64,000 nucleotides of DNA from positions 592,781 to 656,780 of the forward strand of contig JAHJPX010000007.1 of the NCBI GenBank assembly GCA_018819515.1, given 5' to 3'. Source of the DNA: Gammaproteobacteria bacterium (lineage in GTDB: Bacteria > Pseudomonadota > Gammaproteobacteria > Burkholderiales > Rhodocyclaceae). A program made the position numbers and the translations under genes. The notes beneath the pieces were generated by a model. It was not told where the DNA came from. It was given only the letters and a program-made list of their open reading frames with translations, and ran no database searches. The stretch's first letter is position 1, and each line of letters opens with the position of its first letter. Positions 25,692-35,521 of this stretch are shown here, piece by piece.

Positions 25692-26336
25692 ATGCAAACC
25701 ACCAAGACCACGCGCATCTGCATGGTCCGCCACGGCGAGACCGACTGGAACGTCGAGAGACGCATTCAGGGACATATCGACATTTCCCTCAACGCGGCCG
25801 GCATTGCCCAGGCGGATGCGGCGGCGCTTGGACTGAGGGGGCACCGCTTCGATGCCGCTTACAGCAGCGATCTGGATCGCGCCTGGCAGACTGCGCGGAC
25901 GATCGGGCAACGGCAGGGCGTCGAAGTGCGCAAGGCGCCAGGTTTGCGCGAACGGAACTACGGCGTGTTGCAGGGGCTAACCACCGCGGAAATCGCGGTT
26001 CGCTATCCGCAAGCCTACGCCCGCTATCAGGCGCGTGATACCGAGCACAACTTCGAAACTGGCGAAAGCCTGTCCGCGTTTGCCGAACGCATCGCCGTGG
26101 CGATCGAGACGCTGGCCGTCGCGCACCCCGGAGAAACGCTCCTGATGGTGTCGCATGGCGGCGTGCTGGACATCTGCTACCGCCGGGCGACAGGACGGGG
26201 GCTGGAGTCGTCGCGCGATTTCGCCATTCCCAATGCGGCCCTGAACTGGTTCGAGGTCGGTCCCGACGGTTGGCGGCTGCTCGAATGGGCAGATCGGCGC
26301 CATCTGGAGCGGTCGCTAGACGAATCGCCCGAATGA
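25692..26336 (+). CDS. Histidine phosphatase family protein (GpmB / CobC-like)
   Basis: A 214-residue phosphohistidine phosphatase or mutase fold. The catalytic motif MVRHGETDWN is near residue 12, a second active-site part is LRERNYGVLQG, and MVSHGGVLD holds the second histidine. It differs from the true mutase gpmA at 34318, so it is more likely a phosphatase acting on a small phosphoester such as alpha-ribazole phosphate or a sugar phosphate. The substrate cannot be assigned. It lies 40 bases before glyA. Confidence 0.82.
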   Translation: MQTTKTTRICMVRHGETDWNVERRIQGHIDISLNAAGIAQADAAALGLRGHRFDAAYSSDLDRAWQTARTIGQRQGVEVRKAPGLRERNYGVLQGLTTAEIAVRYPQAYARYQARDTEHNFETGESLSAFAERIAVAIETLAVAHPGETLLMVSHGGVLDICYRRATGRGLESSRDFAIPNAALNWFEVGPDGWRLLEWADRRHLERSLDESPE

Positions 26337-26376
26337 TAAAATCACCGTTTTCCCTCTTGCCACGAAAGCCGCCGCC

Positions 26377-27624
<1,248 letters not shown>

Positions 27625-27685
27625 CCGGCTGACCGTCGAATTCAAGGCCCGTCACCTTCCTCGGGAACGGGGACGGGGGGATGGA

Positions 27686-27710
27686 CGCCATGAACCGGCG
27701 GTTCATGGCG
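27686..27710 (+). other. Perfect hairpin in the glyA-nrdR gap
   Basis: Eleven-pair stem CGCCATGAACC / GGTTCATGGCG with loop GGC, ending 19 bases before the nrdR ATG. It has no T-run, so it is not a typical terminator. It could be an RNA-processing or translational element, or a protein site. Confidence 0.6.
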
Positions 27711-27729
27711 TAGCCCGGAGGCCTGCGTC

Positions 27730-28206
27730 ATGAAGTGTCCCTACTGCGGGGATGACAATACCCAGGTGGTCGACACCCGGGAGAACGAGGAAGGCGATAC
27801 CGTACGCCGCCGCCGGCGCTGCCTCGCGTGCGACAAGCGATTTACCACCTACGAGCGGGTCGAGTTGCAACTGCCGCTGGTGGTGAAGAAGAACGGCAGT
27901 CGCGTCGAATTCGACCGCGACAAGATCGTGGCCAGCATGACCTTGGCTCTCCGCAAGCGCCCGGTGACGACGGAGAGCGTCGATGCCGCCATCGACCGCA
28001 TCGAGGAGCGGCTGGTGACTCTGGGTGAGCGCGAAGTAGCGTCCGACCGGGTCGGCGAGTTGGTGATGCGCGAGTTGAAGAAGCTCGACAAGATCGCCTA
28101 CATCCGCTTCGCCTCGGTCTATCGCAACTTCGAGGATCTCGACGAGTTTTCCGATGCGATCCGCGAGGTCAAGAAACCCCGCGTCAGGCGGCCCCGTTCG
28201 ACATGA
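27730..28206 (+). CDS. nrdR: Transcriptional repressor NrdR
   Basis: Nucleotide-sensing repressor of ribonucleotide reductase genes, 158 residues. The N-terminal zinc ribbon has MKCPYCGDD and RRRCLACDKRFTTYE; the ATP-cone domain follows from about residue 49 (VVKKNGSRVEFDRDKI). The start has CGGAGG upstream. Its end overlaps ribD by four bases (ATGA). No clear NrdR box was recognised in its own leader. Confidence 0.96.
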   Translation: MKCPYCGDDNTQVVDTRENEEGDTVRRRRRCLACDKRFTTYERVELQLPLVVKKNGSRVEFDRDKIVASMTLALRKRPVTTESVDAAIDRIEERLVTLGEREVASDRVGELVMRELKKLDKIAYIRFASVYRNFEDLDEFSDAIREVKKPRVRRPRST

Positions 28207-29270
28207 GCTTGCCCGCTACCGACCGGGGCTACATGGCCAGAGCGCTGCGTCTGGCGGCGCAAGGCCTCAACACGACGACGCCGAATCCGCGCGTCGGCTG
28301 CGTGCTGGCCAAGGACGGCGCGATCGTCGGGGAGGGCTGGCACGCACGGGCCGGTGAGCCGCATGCGGAAGTGCTTGCGTTGCGCAACGCGGGTGAGGCG
28401 GCGCGCGGCGCAACCGCCTACGTGACGCTCGAACCCTGCGCCCATCATGGCCGCACGCCGCCCTGCGTCGATGCGCTGGTGGCTGCGGGCGTGGTTCGCG
28501 TCGTCGCCGCCATGCGCGATCCGAATCCTCTGGTGGCCGGCGAAGGCTTCGCCAGGCTGAAACAGGCCGGCGTCGAAGTCGAGAGTGGCTTGCTGGAAGT
28601 CGAGGCTCACAAGCTCAACATCGGCTTCGTTTCGCGCATGACGCGCGGCCGGCCGTGGATCCGGTTGAAAGTGGCGGCGAGCCTGGACGGCGGAACGGCG
28701 CTGTCGAACGGCAAATCGCAGTGGATCACCGGTCCCGAGGCGCGCCGCCATGCCCATGCCTGGCGGGCGCGCTCCTGCGCGATCATGACGGGCAGCGGCA
28801 CGGTGCTCGACGACGATCCGAGTCTCACCGTGCGCGAGGTGCCGTGCACGCGCCAGCCGCGACGCGTCATCATCGACGGCCGCCTGCAAACACCGCCGCA
28901 CGCCAAGGTGCTGGAAGGCGATGGCGCGCTGGTCTTTGCCAGTGACGCCGGCCGCCTGCCCAACGCCGAGGTCGTGGCCATGCCGGCGGGCGCCGGCCGG
29001 GTCGACCTCGTCGGCGTCGTCGCCGAACTCGGCCGGCGCGGCATCAACGAACTGATGGTCGAGGGCGGTGTGCGCCTGAATGGCGCACTGCTCAAGGCCG
29101 GTCTGGTCGACGAACTGCTGATCTATCAGGCACCGCTGCTGCTGGGCAACCATGCGCGCGGCATGTTCGACATGCCGGACCTCACCGATCTCGCCCAGGC
29201 GACCCCGCTCCATATCGTCGAGCGGCGCGGGCTGGGGCCGGATATCTTCCTGCGCGCCCGGCTCGGCTGA
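28203..29270 (+). CDS. ribD: Riboflavin biosynthesis bifunctional deaminase-reductase
   Basis: Performs the second and third steps of riboflavin synthesis. At 355 residues it has the N-terminal cytidine-deaminase-like domain with HAEVLAL and EPCAHHGRTPPC (zinc ligands) and the C-terminal reductase domain with LKVAASLDGGTALSNG and MVEGGVRLNGALL. Translation is coupled to nrdR. No other rib gene is in the window. Copy F of the 24-bp repeat starts two bases after its stop. Confidence 0.96.
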   Translation: MSLPATDRGYMARALRLAAQGLNTTTPNPRVGCVLAKDGAIVGEGWHARAGEPHAEVLALRNAGEAARGATAYVTLEPCAHHGRTPPCVDALVAAGVVRVVAAMRDPNPLVAGEGFARLKQAGVEVESGLLEVEAHKLNIGFVSRMTRGRPWIRLKVAASLDGGTALSNGKSQWITGPEARRHAHAWRARSCAIMTGSGTVLDDDPSLTVREVPCTRQPRRVIIDGRLQTPPHAKVLEGDGALVFASDAGRLPNAEVVAMPAGAGRVDLVGVVAELGRRGINELMVEGGVRLNGALLKAGLVDELLIYQAPLLLGNHARGMFDMPDLTDLAQATPLHIVERRGLGPDIFLRARLG

Positions 29271-29271
29271 C

Positions 29272-29295
29272 AAAAGTCAGCCGTCGCGGTACGCC
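29272..29295 (+). repeat. 24-bp dispersed repeat, copy F (fills a convergent gap)
   Basis: One mismatch (GTCGCG for GTGGCG), variable triplet GTA. It occupies 24 of the 28 bases between the ribD stop and the flavodoxin stop. Confidence 0.82.
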
Positions 29296-29298
29296 ACT

Positions 29299-29853
29299 TC
29301 AGCGACCAAGGCGGGCTGCGGTGGTCGCCACGCGCTGGCCGAACAGGCGTGCAGTCTCCAAGTCGCCCGGCAGGACTTCATCCACGCTGGCGTCCGAAGG
29401 CGTTTGCATCATCGCGCCGGAGAACGAGCCAACGTAGTTCACGTCGTTACGTTGTGCTGCCTTGCTGTTTGACGGCATCATGCCGGTGCCGACCCAGACG
29501 CCAGAATGCTGCATCGCCAGCGTGAACAGGTAGTGCAGCGTCGAGAGCTTGTCGCCATTCATCGTCGCCGAATTGGTGAAACCGGCGAACAGCTTGTCCT
29601 TCCACTTCTGGGTGAACCAGGCCTTCGACGAGGCGTCGGCAAACTTCTTGAACTGCCAGCTGACGTTGCCCATGTAGGTCGGCGAGCCCATGATGATCGC
29701 GTCGGCGGCGTCGAGCGCTGCCCACTGTGCTTCGGACAGATTGCCTTCGGCATCGATGGCCACCAGTTCCGCCCCCGCGCCTTTGGCAACCGCTTCCGCC
29801 TGCTTGAGTGTATGGCCGTAGCCACTGTGAAATACCACGACGATCTTTGCCAT
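29299..29853 (-). CDS. Flavodoxin family / NAD(P)H-quinone oxidoreductase-like protein
   Basis: A 184-residue FMN-binding protein of the WrbA/flavodoxin class. The FMN phosphate loop is HSGYGHTLKQAE, followed by IIMGSPTYMGNVSWQFK and GTGMMPSNSK. It probably reduces quinones or transfers electrons in the cytoplasm. The ATG at 29853 has GGGAGA upstream. The 104 bases to the upstream DUF2721 gene are moderately AT-rich and may hold its promoter. Confidence 0.85.
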   Translation of the reverse strand: MAKIVVVFHSGYGHTLKQAEAVAKGAGAELVAIDAEGNLSEAQWAALDAADAIIMGSPTYMGNVSWQFKKFADASSKAWFTQKWKDKLFAGFTNSATMNGDKLSTLHYLFTLAMQHSGVWVGTGMMPSNSKAAQRNDVNYVGSFSGAMMQTPSDASVDEVLPGDLETARLFGQRVATTAARLGR

Positions 29854-29957
29854 TTCCCATCTCCCAGTGAATTGGTAGGGCAATGCTAGCGAAAGCATCG
29901 TTGCTGAGATAGTGGCTAGTTGGCAATTGTTTGTTGCCAAACAAGCAACATAGACAT

Positions 29958-30398
29958 TCAGCGCGGCACGGTATGGATACTGCCCTTGGCGAGTGCGATT
30001 TCGCGCAGGAAACACAGCAGGCCGACCACCAGCGCCAGCATGGCGGCGATGAACAGTATGGCGATGACGCCGGGCATTTGCGCGCCCGTAACCGAGCCGA
30101 CGAACAGCGTCGCGATCACGATGCAGACCAGTAGCGCGCTACTGGTACAGAAGCCGATCGCCCAGTGCACCATGCGGGCCCGACCGGCGAGGATTTTCAT
30201 CTCGACCTTGATCGCTGCGCGGGTGGTGTCGCTCGCGCCGGGCAGCAGGTTTTCCAGGGTGCGGAAGCGGTCTACCACGCGGCCGAGCCGGTTGATGAGC
30301 ACGGACAGGATGGCGCCGATGCCGGTGAGAAGGAATACGGGCGCGACGGCAAGCTGGATGACGTGGGCGACATCGGTGATATCGGCGAGCGATTGCAC
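29958..30398 (-). CDS. DUF2721 membrane protein
   Basis: A 146-residue protein with three predicted membrane helices (about 12-35, 75-97 and 104-128) and a charged stretch between the first two (NRLGRVVDRFRTLE). This is the layout of the DUF2721 family, whose function is unknown. It lies 22 bases downstream of the moeB stop on the same strand, and may be the last or next-to-last gene of the gpmA-moeB transcript. Copy G of the 24-bp repeat lies between them. Confidence 0.8.
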   Translation of the reverse strand: MQSLADITDVAHVIQLAVAPVFLLTGIGAILSVLINRLGRVVDRFRTLENLLPGASDTTRAAIKVEMKILAGRARMVHWAIGFCTSSALLVCIVIATLFVGSVTGAQMPGVIAILFIAAMLALVVGLLCFLREIALAKGSIHTVPR

Positions 30399-30415
30399 GG
30401 TCGGTCCTTTCGGTA

Positions 30416-30439
30416 AAAAGTCAGCCGTGGCGGTACGCC
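30416..30439 (+). repeat. 24-bp dispersed repeat, copy G (supplies the moeB stop)
   Basis: Exact consensus with GTA as variable triplet. Read on the minus strand it encodes the last residues YRHG and the TGA stop of the moeB-like gene. Confidence 0.85.
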
Positions 30440-31179
30440 GCGCAGACGGCGCAGCGGGGGTCGCGGGGCACCGCGATCTGCCGCCACTCCATCCCCAGGC
30501 CGTCGAGCAGCAGCAGCCGGCCGGCGAGCGACTGGCCGCAGCCGACGACCAGTTTCAACGCCTCGGCCGCCTGCATGGTGCCGATGATGCCGGTCAGCGG
30601 TGCGAAGACGCCCATCACCGCGCAGCGGACTTCCTCGACGTCCTCGCTTTCCGGGAACAGGCAGTGGTAGCAGGGGGCGTCGGCGCGACGGCTGTCGAAC
30701 ACGGCGATCTGGCCGTCGAAGCGTATGGCCGCGCCGGAAACCAGCGGCTTGCCGAACTTCACGCAGGCGCGGTTGACCGCGTGGCGGGTGCCGAAGCTGT
30801 CGGAGCAGTCGAGCACCACGTCGGCGGCCGCGACTTCCTCTTCGAGTCGCGTGCCTTCGAGCCGTTCCGCTAGGGGCACGACGTGGCATTGCGGGTTGAT
30901 GCGGGCGAGCGTGTCGCGACCCGATTCCACCTTTGGCTGGCCAATCGAGCCTGTGTGGTGGAGGATCTGCCGTTGCAGGTTGGTGAGGTCTACCGTGTCG
31001 CCGTCCGCCAGCGCCAGCGTGCCGATACCGGCCGAGGCGAGATAGTAGGCCGCCGGCGAGCCGAGTCCCCCGGCGCCGATTACCAGAGCCCGCGCGGCGA
31101 GCAGGCGCTCCTGGCCTTCGACGCCGATTTGCGGCAGCAGGATGTGGCGGCTGTAGCGGAGAAGTTGCTGGTCGTCCAT
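30421..31179 (-). CDS. moeB: Molybdopterin-synthase adenylyltransferase / ThiF-type E1-like enzyme
   Basis: Adenylates the C-terminal glycine of a small sulfur-carrier protein (MoaD or ThiS). The 252-residue protein has the nucleotide loop VIGAGGLGSPAAYYLASAG, the adenylation segment LTNLQRQILH and the zinc pairs CYHC and CAVC. Its last residues and stop codon come from a copy of the 24-bp repeat, which also lies right behind the second zinc pair. MoeB and ThiF cannot be separated by sequence alone. It follows the unknown 31196 gene by 16 bases. Confidence 0.9.
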   Translation of the reverse strand: MDDQQLLRYSRHILLPQIGVEGQERLLAARALVIGAGGLGSPAAYYLASAGIGTLALADGDTVDLTNLQRQILHHTGSIGQPKVESGRDTLARINPQCHVVPLAERLEGTRLEEEVAAADVVLDCSDSFGTRHAVNRACVKFGKPLVSGAAIRFDGQIAVFDSRRADAPCYHCLFPESEDVEEVRCAVMGVFAPLTGIIGTMQAAEALKLVVGCGQSLAGRLLLLDGLGMEWRQIAVPRDPRCAVCAAYRHG

Positions 31180-31195
31180 GGGGACGGCCCCGAAC

Positions 31196-31666
31196 TCAGC
31201 GATCCACCCGCAATTCAGGCGGAGTGTCGTCGTGGTCGCCGTGCGGATGATGCTCCCACGCCTTCGAGTAGACCTCGTGCGACTTCTTGAGCAGCCGTTG
31301 CGGACCGTGCATGTTGCGCAACTGCGTGTCCTCGGAATAGTAGACCAGCGCGCGGATCAACTTCGCGTACAGGCTGCATTCCAGATGGAAGCCTTCCTGG
31401 CGCAGCGCTTCTTCAAGCTGCTCGAAGGTATGGTCCTCGATTTCGTACCAGACGGCGACACTGTTGGGCAGTGCTCCGGCGGCCACGTCGAGTCCGTCGA
31501 GCCGTTCCAGCAGCCCTTTGGCACGCTCGACCTGGCCGGGCGGCAACTTGGCGAATCGAATCTCGCGATGCTTGCGGGTTCCCGTTTGCGGCAGCAGGGG
31601 GTGCGGGCGGGAGAGTCCCCGCTCCTTGTCCCTGATCTGTCTGGCCTGCTCCGGGTTGAGTCTCAT
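31196..31666 (-). CDS. Conserved-looking protein of unknown function (156 residues)
   Basis: I do not recognise the family. The protein starts MRLNPEQARQIRDKERG, with the ATG overlapping the ctpA stop (ATGA), and has no signal peptide or membrane helix. It reads as alpha-beta with LPNSVAVWYEIEDHTFEQLEEAL, then helices; the C-terminus is His/Asp-rich (HHPHGDHDD) and could bind metal. The tight coupling to ctpA suggests a shared transcript with the envelope genes, not necessarily a shared function. Confidence 0.75.
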   Translation of the reverse strand: MRLNPEQARQIRDKERGLSRPHPLLPQTGTRKHREIRFAKLPPGQVERAKGLLERLDGLDVAAGALPNSVAVWYEIEDHTFEQLEEALRQEGFHLECSLYAKLIRALVYYSEDTQLRNMHGPQRLLKKSHEVYSKAWEHHPHGDHDDTPPELRVDR

Positions 31667-33072
31667 TTTGCCCTTATCACTTGCCAAGCCTTGAGCAGGT
31701 TCATGGCCTGCGACAGTTGATAGTCGTTCTTCGAAGCGATCTCGAACGGCGCCGGCGCGGCGGTTTCTTCGCCGTCGTTCTTGTCCTTGCCATTGTTCGT
31801 CGCCGGTGCGGCGGGCTCGCTGGCATCCTTGCCAGACGATGGTTCCTTGTCGTTCCCCAAGTGGCGCTCCAGATCGGCTTCGCGCAGGCGTGCGTGTCGC
31901 CCGCCGTTGGCGGTCTCCTCGACGACGACATCCGGTTCGATGCCCTTGGCCTGGATCGAGCGGCCGCTCGGGGTGTAATAGCGTGCCGTAGTGAGCTTGA
32001 CCGCGGTGTTGTTGGACAAGGGGATCACGGTCTGCACCGAGCCCTTGCCGAAAGTCTGCGTACCGACGATTACCGCGCGCTTGTGATCCTGCAGTGCGCC
32101 GGCGACGATTTCGGAAGCCGAGGCCGAGCCGCCATTCACCAGCACCACCAGCGGAACGGTCTTGATTCCGGCAGGCAGGTCTTTCAGGAAATCCGTGCGG
32201 CGGCCGCGCAGGTAATCCTCGGTGCTTGCATGGTACTGGTGCTGGGCGTCCTCGGTGCGGCCGTTGGTCGAGGTGATCAGCGTGTCAGCCGGCAAAAATG
32301 CGGCGGCGACGCCGATTGCGCCGTGCAGCAGACCGCCCGGATCGTTGCGCAGATCGAGAACCATGCCCTTGAGCGGCTCGCCCTTTGCCGACTTGTCCTT
32401 GTAGAGCTTTTCGACGTGGCGCGCCAGATCGACCGCGGTTTCTTCCTGGAACTGGGTGATACGCACGTAGCCGTAGCCAGGCTCGATGGTCTTCGACTTG
32501 ACGCTTTGCACCTTGATCTTGTCACGAACGATCACGAATTCGAGCGGTTTGGTTTCGCCCTTGCGCGCTACGGTCAGCTTGATCGACGTCTTCGGTTTTC
32601 CGCGCATCCTCTTGACCGCGTCCGACAAGGTCATGCCCTTGACCGAGGTGTCGTCGAGCTTGATGATCAGGTCGCCGGCCTTGATGCCGGCGCGGTAGGC
32701 GGGGGTATCCTCGATTGGCGCGACCACCTTGACGAAGCCGTCTTCCATGCCGACTTCGATGCCGAGGCCGCCGAATTCCCCCTGGGTGCTGACCTGCAAC
32801 TCCTTGTATGCTTCGGCATCGAGATAGGCGGAGTGCGGATCGAGGTTGGCGAGCATGCCGCCGATCGCGTAGGTGATCAGCTTCTTGTCCTCGACCGGCT
32901 CAACGTAGCCCTGCTTGATGGCGCCGAATACGTCGGCGAAGGTACGCAATTCCTCAACGGGCAACGGCGTTGCCGCTTCCTTTTGGGCCACTGCCGAAAA
33001 CTGGATGCTGACCAGGATACCGGCGACGAGGCCGATGAATACGAGACCGGCTTGCTGCAATTTGCTGCGCAT
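31663..33072 (-). CDS. ctpA: C-terminal processing serine peptidase, S41A family
   Basis: Envelope peptidase that cleaves unstructured C-termini. The 469-residue protein has a signal peptide or N-terminal anchor (GLVFIGLVAGILVSIQFSAVA), a PDZ domain (about 95-175, GLGIEVGMEDGFVKV) and the catalytic domain with Ser in GGSASASEIVAGAL and the general-base Lys in GTQTFGKGSVQ. A Lys/Glu-rich variable tail of about 90 residues follows. It is placed 23 bases after envC, so a cell-wall turnover role is likely: Ctp proteases control murein hydrolases in several proteobacteria. Confidence 0.93.
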   Translation of the reverse strand: MRSKLQQAGLVFIGLVAGILVSIQFSAVAQKEAATPLPVEELRTFADVFGAIKQGYVEPVEDKKLITYAIGGMLANLDPHSAYLDAEAYKELQVSTQGEFGGLGIEVGMEDGFVKVVAPIEDTPAYRAGIKAGDLIIKLDDTSVKGMTLSDAVKRMRGKPKTSIKLTVARKGETKPLEFVIVRDKIKVQSVKSKTIEPGYGYVRITQFQEETAVDLARHVEKLYKDKSAKGEPLKGMVLDLRNDPGGLLHGAIGVAAAFLPADTLITSTNGRTEDAQHQYHASTEDYLRGRRTDFLKDLPAGIKTVPLVVLVNGGSASASEIVAGALQDHKRAVIVGTQTFGKGSVQTVIPLSNNTAVKLTTARYYTPSGRSIQAKGIEPDVVVEETANGGRHARLREADLERHLGNDKEPSSGKDASEPAAPATNNGKDKNDGEETAAPAPFEIASKNDYQLSQAMNLLKAWQVIRAK

Positions 33073-33095
33073 GAATGCTCCGTAAAAGAAGGGTG

Positions 33096-34376
33096 TCAGC
33101 GCAGGCGGACCCAGCGGAGCGGATCGAAAGCCTGTCCCTGATGTCTGAGTTCAAAGTATAAACCCGATTCCGGGTTGCCGCCGGTGCTGCCGACCGTGGC
33201 GACAACCTCTCCGGGCACCACTTGCTGGCCGAGTTCCTTGAGCAGCGACTGGTTGTTGCCATAGACCGACAGATAGTCGCCGCCGTGGTCCAGCACCATC
33301 AGGTTGCCGAAACCGCGCAGCCAGTCGGCGAACACGACCTCACCAGCGGCAATCGCCTTCACCTCGCTGCCTTCCGGGGCACGAATGAACAGCCCCTTCC
33401 AGGTGGTGCCACCCTCGGGGCGCCGCTTGCCGAAGCGGCCGGCGATTTCGCCGCGTACCGGCAGCGCGAGCTTGCCGCGCAGCGCGGCGAACGCGCTGGC
33501 TGCTTGCGCCTGGCCGGGGGTGCGCTCGTTGCGAAGTGCCGTGGATCGTTCTGCTTGCCGGGCCCGTTCTGCCTGCTGCCGGGCGATTTTGGCCAGCTTG
33601 GCGATCAGCGACGTCAGTCGCTTTTCGTCCTTCCGTAGAGCGCCGATCTCGCGTCGCTGTGCCTTGATCTTTGCCGCCGTGCGCGCAAGCAATTCCTTAC
33701 GCTGCTTCTGGCGATCGAGCAGACGGGTGCGCGCTTGTTGCTGCTTTTCCTCGATCGACTGAAGTTCGGCGTTCTTGTCGCGCGCCGCATCGGCAAGGCG
33801 CTTCTTCTGCCTCGCCTTGGCGCGCAGGTCGGCGATAAGGTCGACCTGCGCCTGCGAAAGACTTCTGAGATATTGATAGTCGAGCGCCGCCTGATTGGGG
33901 TCGCGGCCGCTCATCAGCAGGCTGAAGGCATCCATTTCGACGCGGCTGCCATTGGTGTAGTGGCGATAGAGCAGCCGGGAGAGATGTTCCTGCTGCACAG
34001 CCGTTTCCTCGGCGAGTCGCCGCGACTGATTTTCGAGGTCGCGAATGTCGCGCTGCACGGCGCCGCGCTTGTCGCCGAGCCGGCGGAGTCCGCGGTTGGC
34101 GTCGGATATGGCCGACTCGGTTTCGCGCAATGACTCTGCGGCATCGGCGCGGGACTCCTCGCTTTTTTTCAGGTCGCGCCGCAGTTCCTTGATGCGTTCC
34201 CGCAATTCGCCCTGCTGTTCCTTCAACTGCTCTTTGTCGGCTGCGGCCGATGTGGACGGGTGAACGACAAGCGCCGTCCCGCAAATGACGGCGAGGCAGA
34301 CGCCGAGAATGGCGCCGCTACTTCGCTTTGCCCTGATTGGCAACCGCCTGCATCGCCTGCCGGATGGCTTCCTCAT
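33096..34376 (-). CDS. envC: Murein hydrolase activator EnvC-like, coiled coil plus LytM
   Basis: Periplasmic activator of amidases at division. A basic signal region is followed by AILGVCLAVICGTALVV. Residues about 50-290 form a long coiled coil (KEQLKEQQGELRERIKEL), and the C-terminal LytM/M23 domain starts near 310 (LPVRGEIAGRFGKRRPEGG). The zinc-binding histidines of active LytM enzymes are not seen (GLFIRAPEG), which fits a non-catalytic activator. The start is uncertain: ATG 34376 lies inside gpmA; TTG 34343 is an alternative. Either way it overlaps gpmA. Confidence 0.87.
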   Translation of the reverse strand: MRKPSGRRCRRLPIRAKRSSGAILGVCLAVICGTALVVHPSTSAAADKEQLKEQQGELRERIKELRRDLKKSEESRADAAESLRETESAISDANRGLRRLGDKRGAVQRDIRDLENQSRRLAEETAVQQEHLSRLLYRHYTNGSRVEMDAFSLLMSGRDPNQAALDYQYLRSLSQAQVDLIADLRAKARQKKRLADAARDKNAELQSIEEKQQQARTRLLDRQKQRKELLARTAAKIKAQRREIGALRKDEKRLTSLIAKLAKIARQQAERARQAERSTALRNERTPGQAQAASAFAALRGKLALPVRGEIAGRFGKRRPEGGTTWKGLFIRAPEGSEVKAIAAGEVVFADWLRGFGNLMVLDHGGDYLSVYGNNQSLLKELGQQVVPGEVVATVGSTGGNPESGLYFELRHQGQAFDPLRWVRLR

Positions 34377-35064
34377 CGCCCAGGTAATAGCTCTTGATGG
34401 GCTTGAGGTCGGCGTCCAGTTCGTAAACCAGCGGCTGACCCGTGGGAACGTTGAGGCCGACGATGTCCTGGTCTGAAACGTTGTCGAGGTACTTGATCAG
34501 GGCCCGCAGGCTGTTGCCATGCGCGGCGACGATCACGCTTTTGCCGGATTTCACTGCCGGCGCAATGGTGTCGTGCCAGGCCGGCAGGAAGCGTGCGACC
34601 GTATCCTTGAGGCATTCCGTACGCGGAAACTGGCCGGTGGCGAGGTCGGCATAACGCGGGTCGTTGGCCTCGATGCGCGGATCGCCGTCGGCCAGCGCGG
34701 GCGGCGGCGTGTCGTAGGAACGGCGCCAGATCTTGACCTGATCCTCGCCGAACTCGGCGGCCGTTTCCGCCTTGTTGAGCCCTTGCAGGGCGCCGTAGTG
34801 GCGTTCGTTGAGCCGCCAGGAATGGTGGATCGGAATCCACATCCGGTCCATGACTTCCAGCGCGGTCCATAGCGTCTTGATGGCACGCTTCAGCACCGAG
34901 GTGTAGGCGACGTCAAAGGCGAATCCGGCGTCTTTCATCAGTTGACCGGCCGTTTTCGCTTCCGCAAGACCCTTGTCGGTCAGGCCGACGTCGGTCCAGC
35001 CGGTGAAGCGGTTTTCCTGGTTCCAGACGGATTCGCCGTGGCGGAGAAGGACGAGCTTGTACAT
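34318..35064 (-). CDS. gpmA: 2,3-bisphosphoglycerate-dependent phosphoglycerate mutase
   Basis: Glycolytic enzyme interconverting 3- and 2-phosphoglycerate. The 248-residue length and motifs are classical dPGM: LVLLRHGESVWNQENRFTGW with the catalytic His, RLNERHYGALQGLNK, and IVAAHGNSLRALIKYLD. It is first of the minus-strand run gpmA-envC-ctpA-unknown-moeB. The gap to the divergent ArsR gene (35065-35179) must contain both promoters. Confidence 0.97.
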   Translation of the reverse strand: MYKLVLLRHGESVWNQENRFTGWTDVGLTDKGLAEAKTAGQLMKDAGFAFDVAYTSVLKRAIKTLWTALEVMDRMWIPIHHSWRLNERHYGALQGLNKAETAAEFGEDQVKIWRRSYDTPPPALADGDPRIEANDPRYADLATGQFPRTECLKDTVARFLPAWHDTIAPAVKSGKSVIVAAHGNSLRALIKYLDNVSDQDIVGLNVPTGQPLVYELDADLKPIKSYYLGDEEAIRQAMQAVANQGKAK

Positions 35065-35142
35065 GATGGGGACACTGTGACGGCGATAAGTAGCGGGGGC
35101 GAAAATGATAAAGCCAATCGCCGCGACGCAAAAACAGTATTC

Positions 35143-35168
35143 TATAATATTTGCATTGTCCGGAATGC
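35143..35168 (+). promoter_or_regulatory. -10 element and candidate operator of the ArsR-type gene
   Basis: TATAAT at 35143-35148 without a clear -35. Just downstream is the inverted repeat GCATT-(6)-AATGC (35153-35168), between the -10 and the ribosome site, where an ArsR repressor could act on its own gene. Confidence 0.4.
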
Positions 35169-35179
35169 GAGGGGGACGT

Positions 35180-35512
35180 ATGGGGGGCAACAGCGCAATA
35201 CACGATATGATCGACCAGCAGGATCACATCGAGACCGCAGCGCGATCACTGAAGGCGATTTCGCATCCGTTGCGGCTGAAGATTCTCTGCGTCGTCGGGG
35301 ACGAAGAGGTTTGTGTACAGGACATCGTTGACGCTGTCGGAACGTCGCAAAGCAACATTTCGCAGCACTTGGGCATCCTGCGCGACAAGGGCGTCCTGCA
35401 GACGCGCAAGGACGCCAACCGTGTTTATTATCGAGTCGCCGATCCGCGCACCCTGCAGTTGGTTGAACTAATGCGCGAGGTATTCTGCGGCGTTTCGGTG
35501 CTCAAAAACTAA
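35180..35512 (+). CDS. ArsR/SmtB-family regulator, possibly persulfide-sensing
   Basis: A 110-residue winged-helix repressor. The ATG at 35180 has GAGGGGG upstream. The N-terminal helix (LKAISHPLRLKILCVVG) is followed by the recognition region VGTSQSNISQHLGILRDKGVL and the wing RVYYRVADP. Cysteines sit after the third helix (ILCVV), at EVCVQD and in the last helix (EVFCGV). The first and last pair match the two-Cys layout of BigR/SqrR persulfide sensors better than metal sites of ArsR. The following rhodanese and glutaredoxin genes support a sulfur role. The ligand is not proven. Confidence 0.85.
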   Translation: MGGNSAIHDMIDQQDHIETAARSLKAISHPLRLKILCVVGDEEVCVQDIVDAVGTSQSNISQHLGILRDKGVLQTRKDANRVYYRVADPRTLQLVELMREVFCGVSVLKN

Positions 35513-35521
35513 GAGGTTCCA

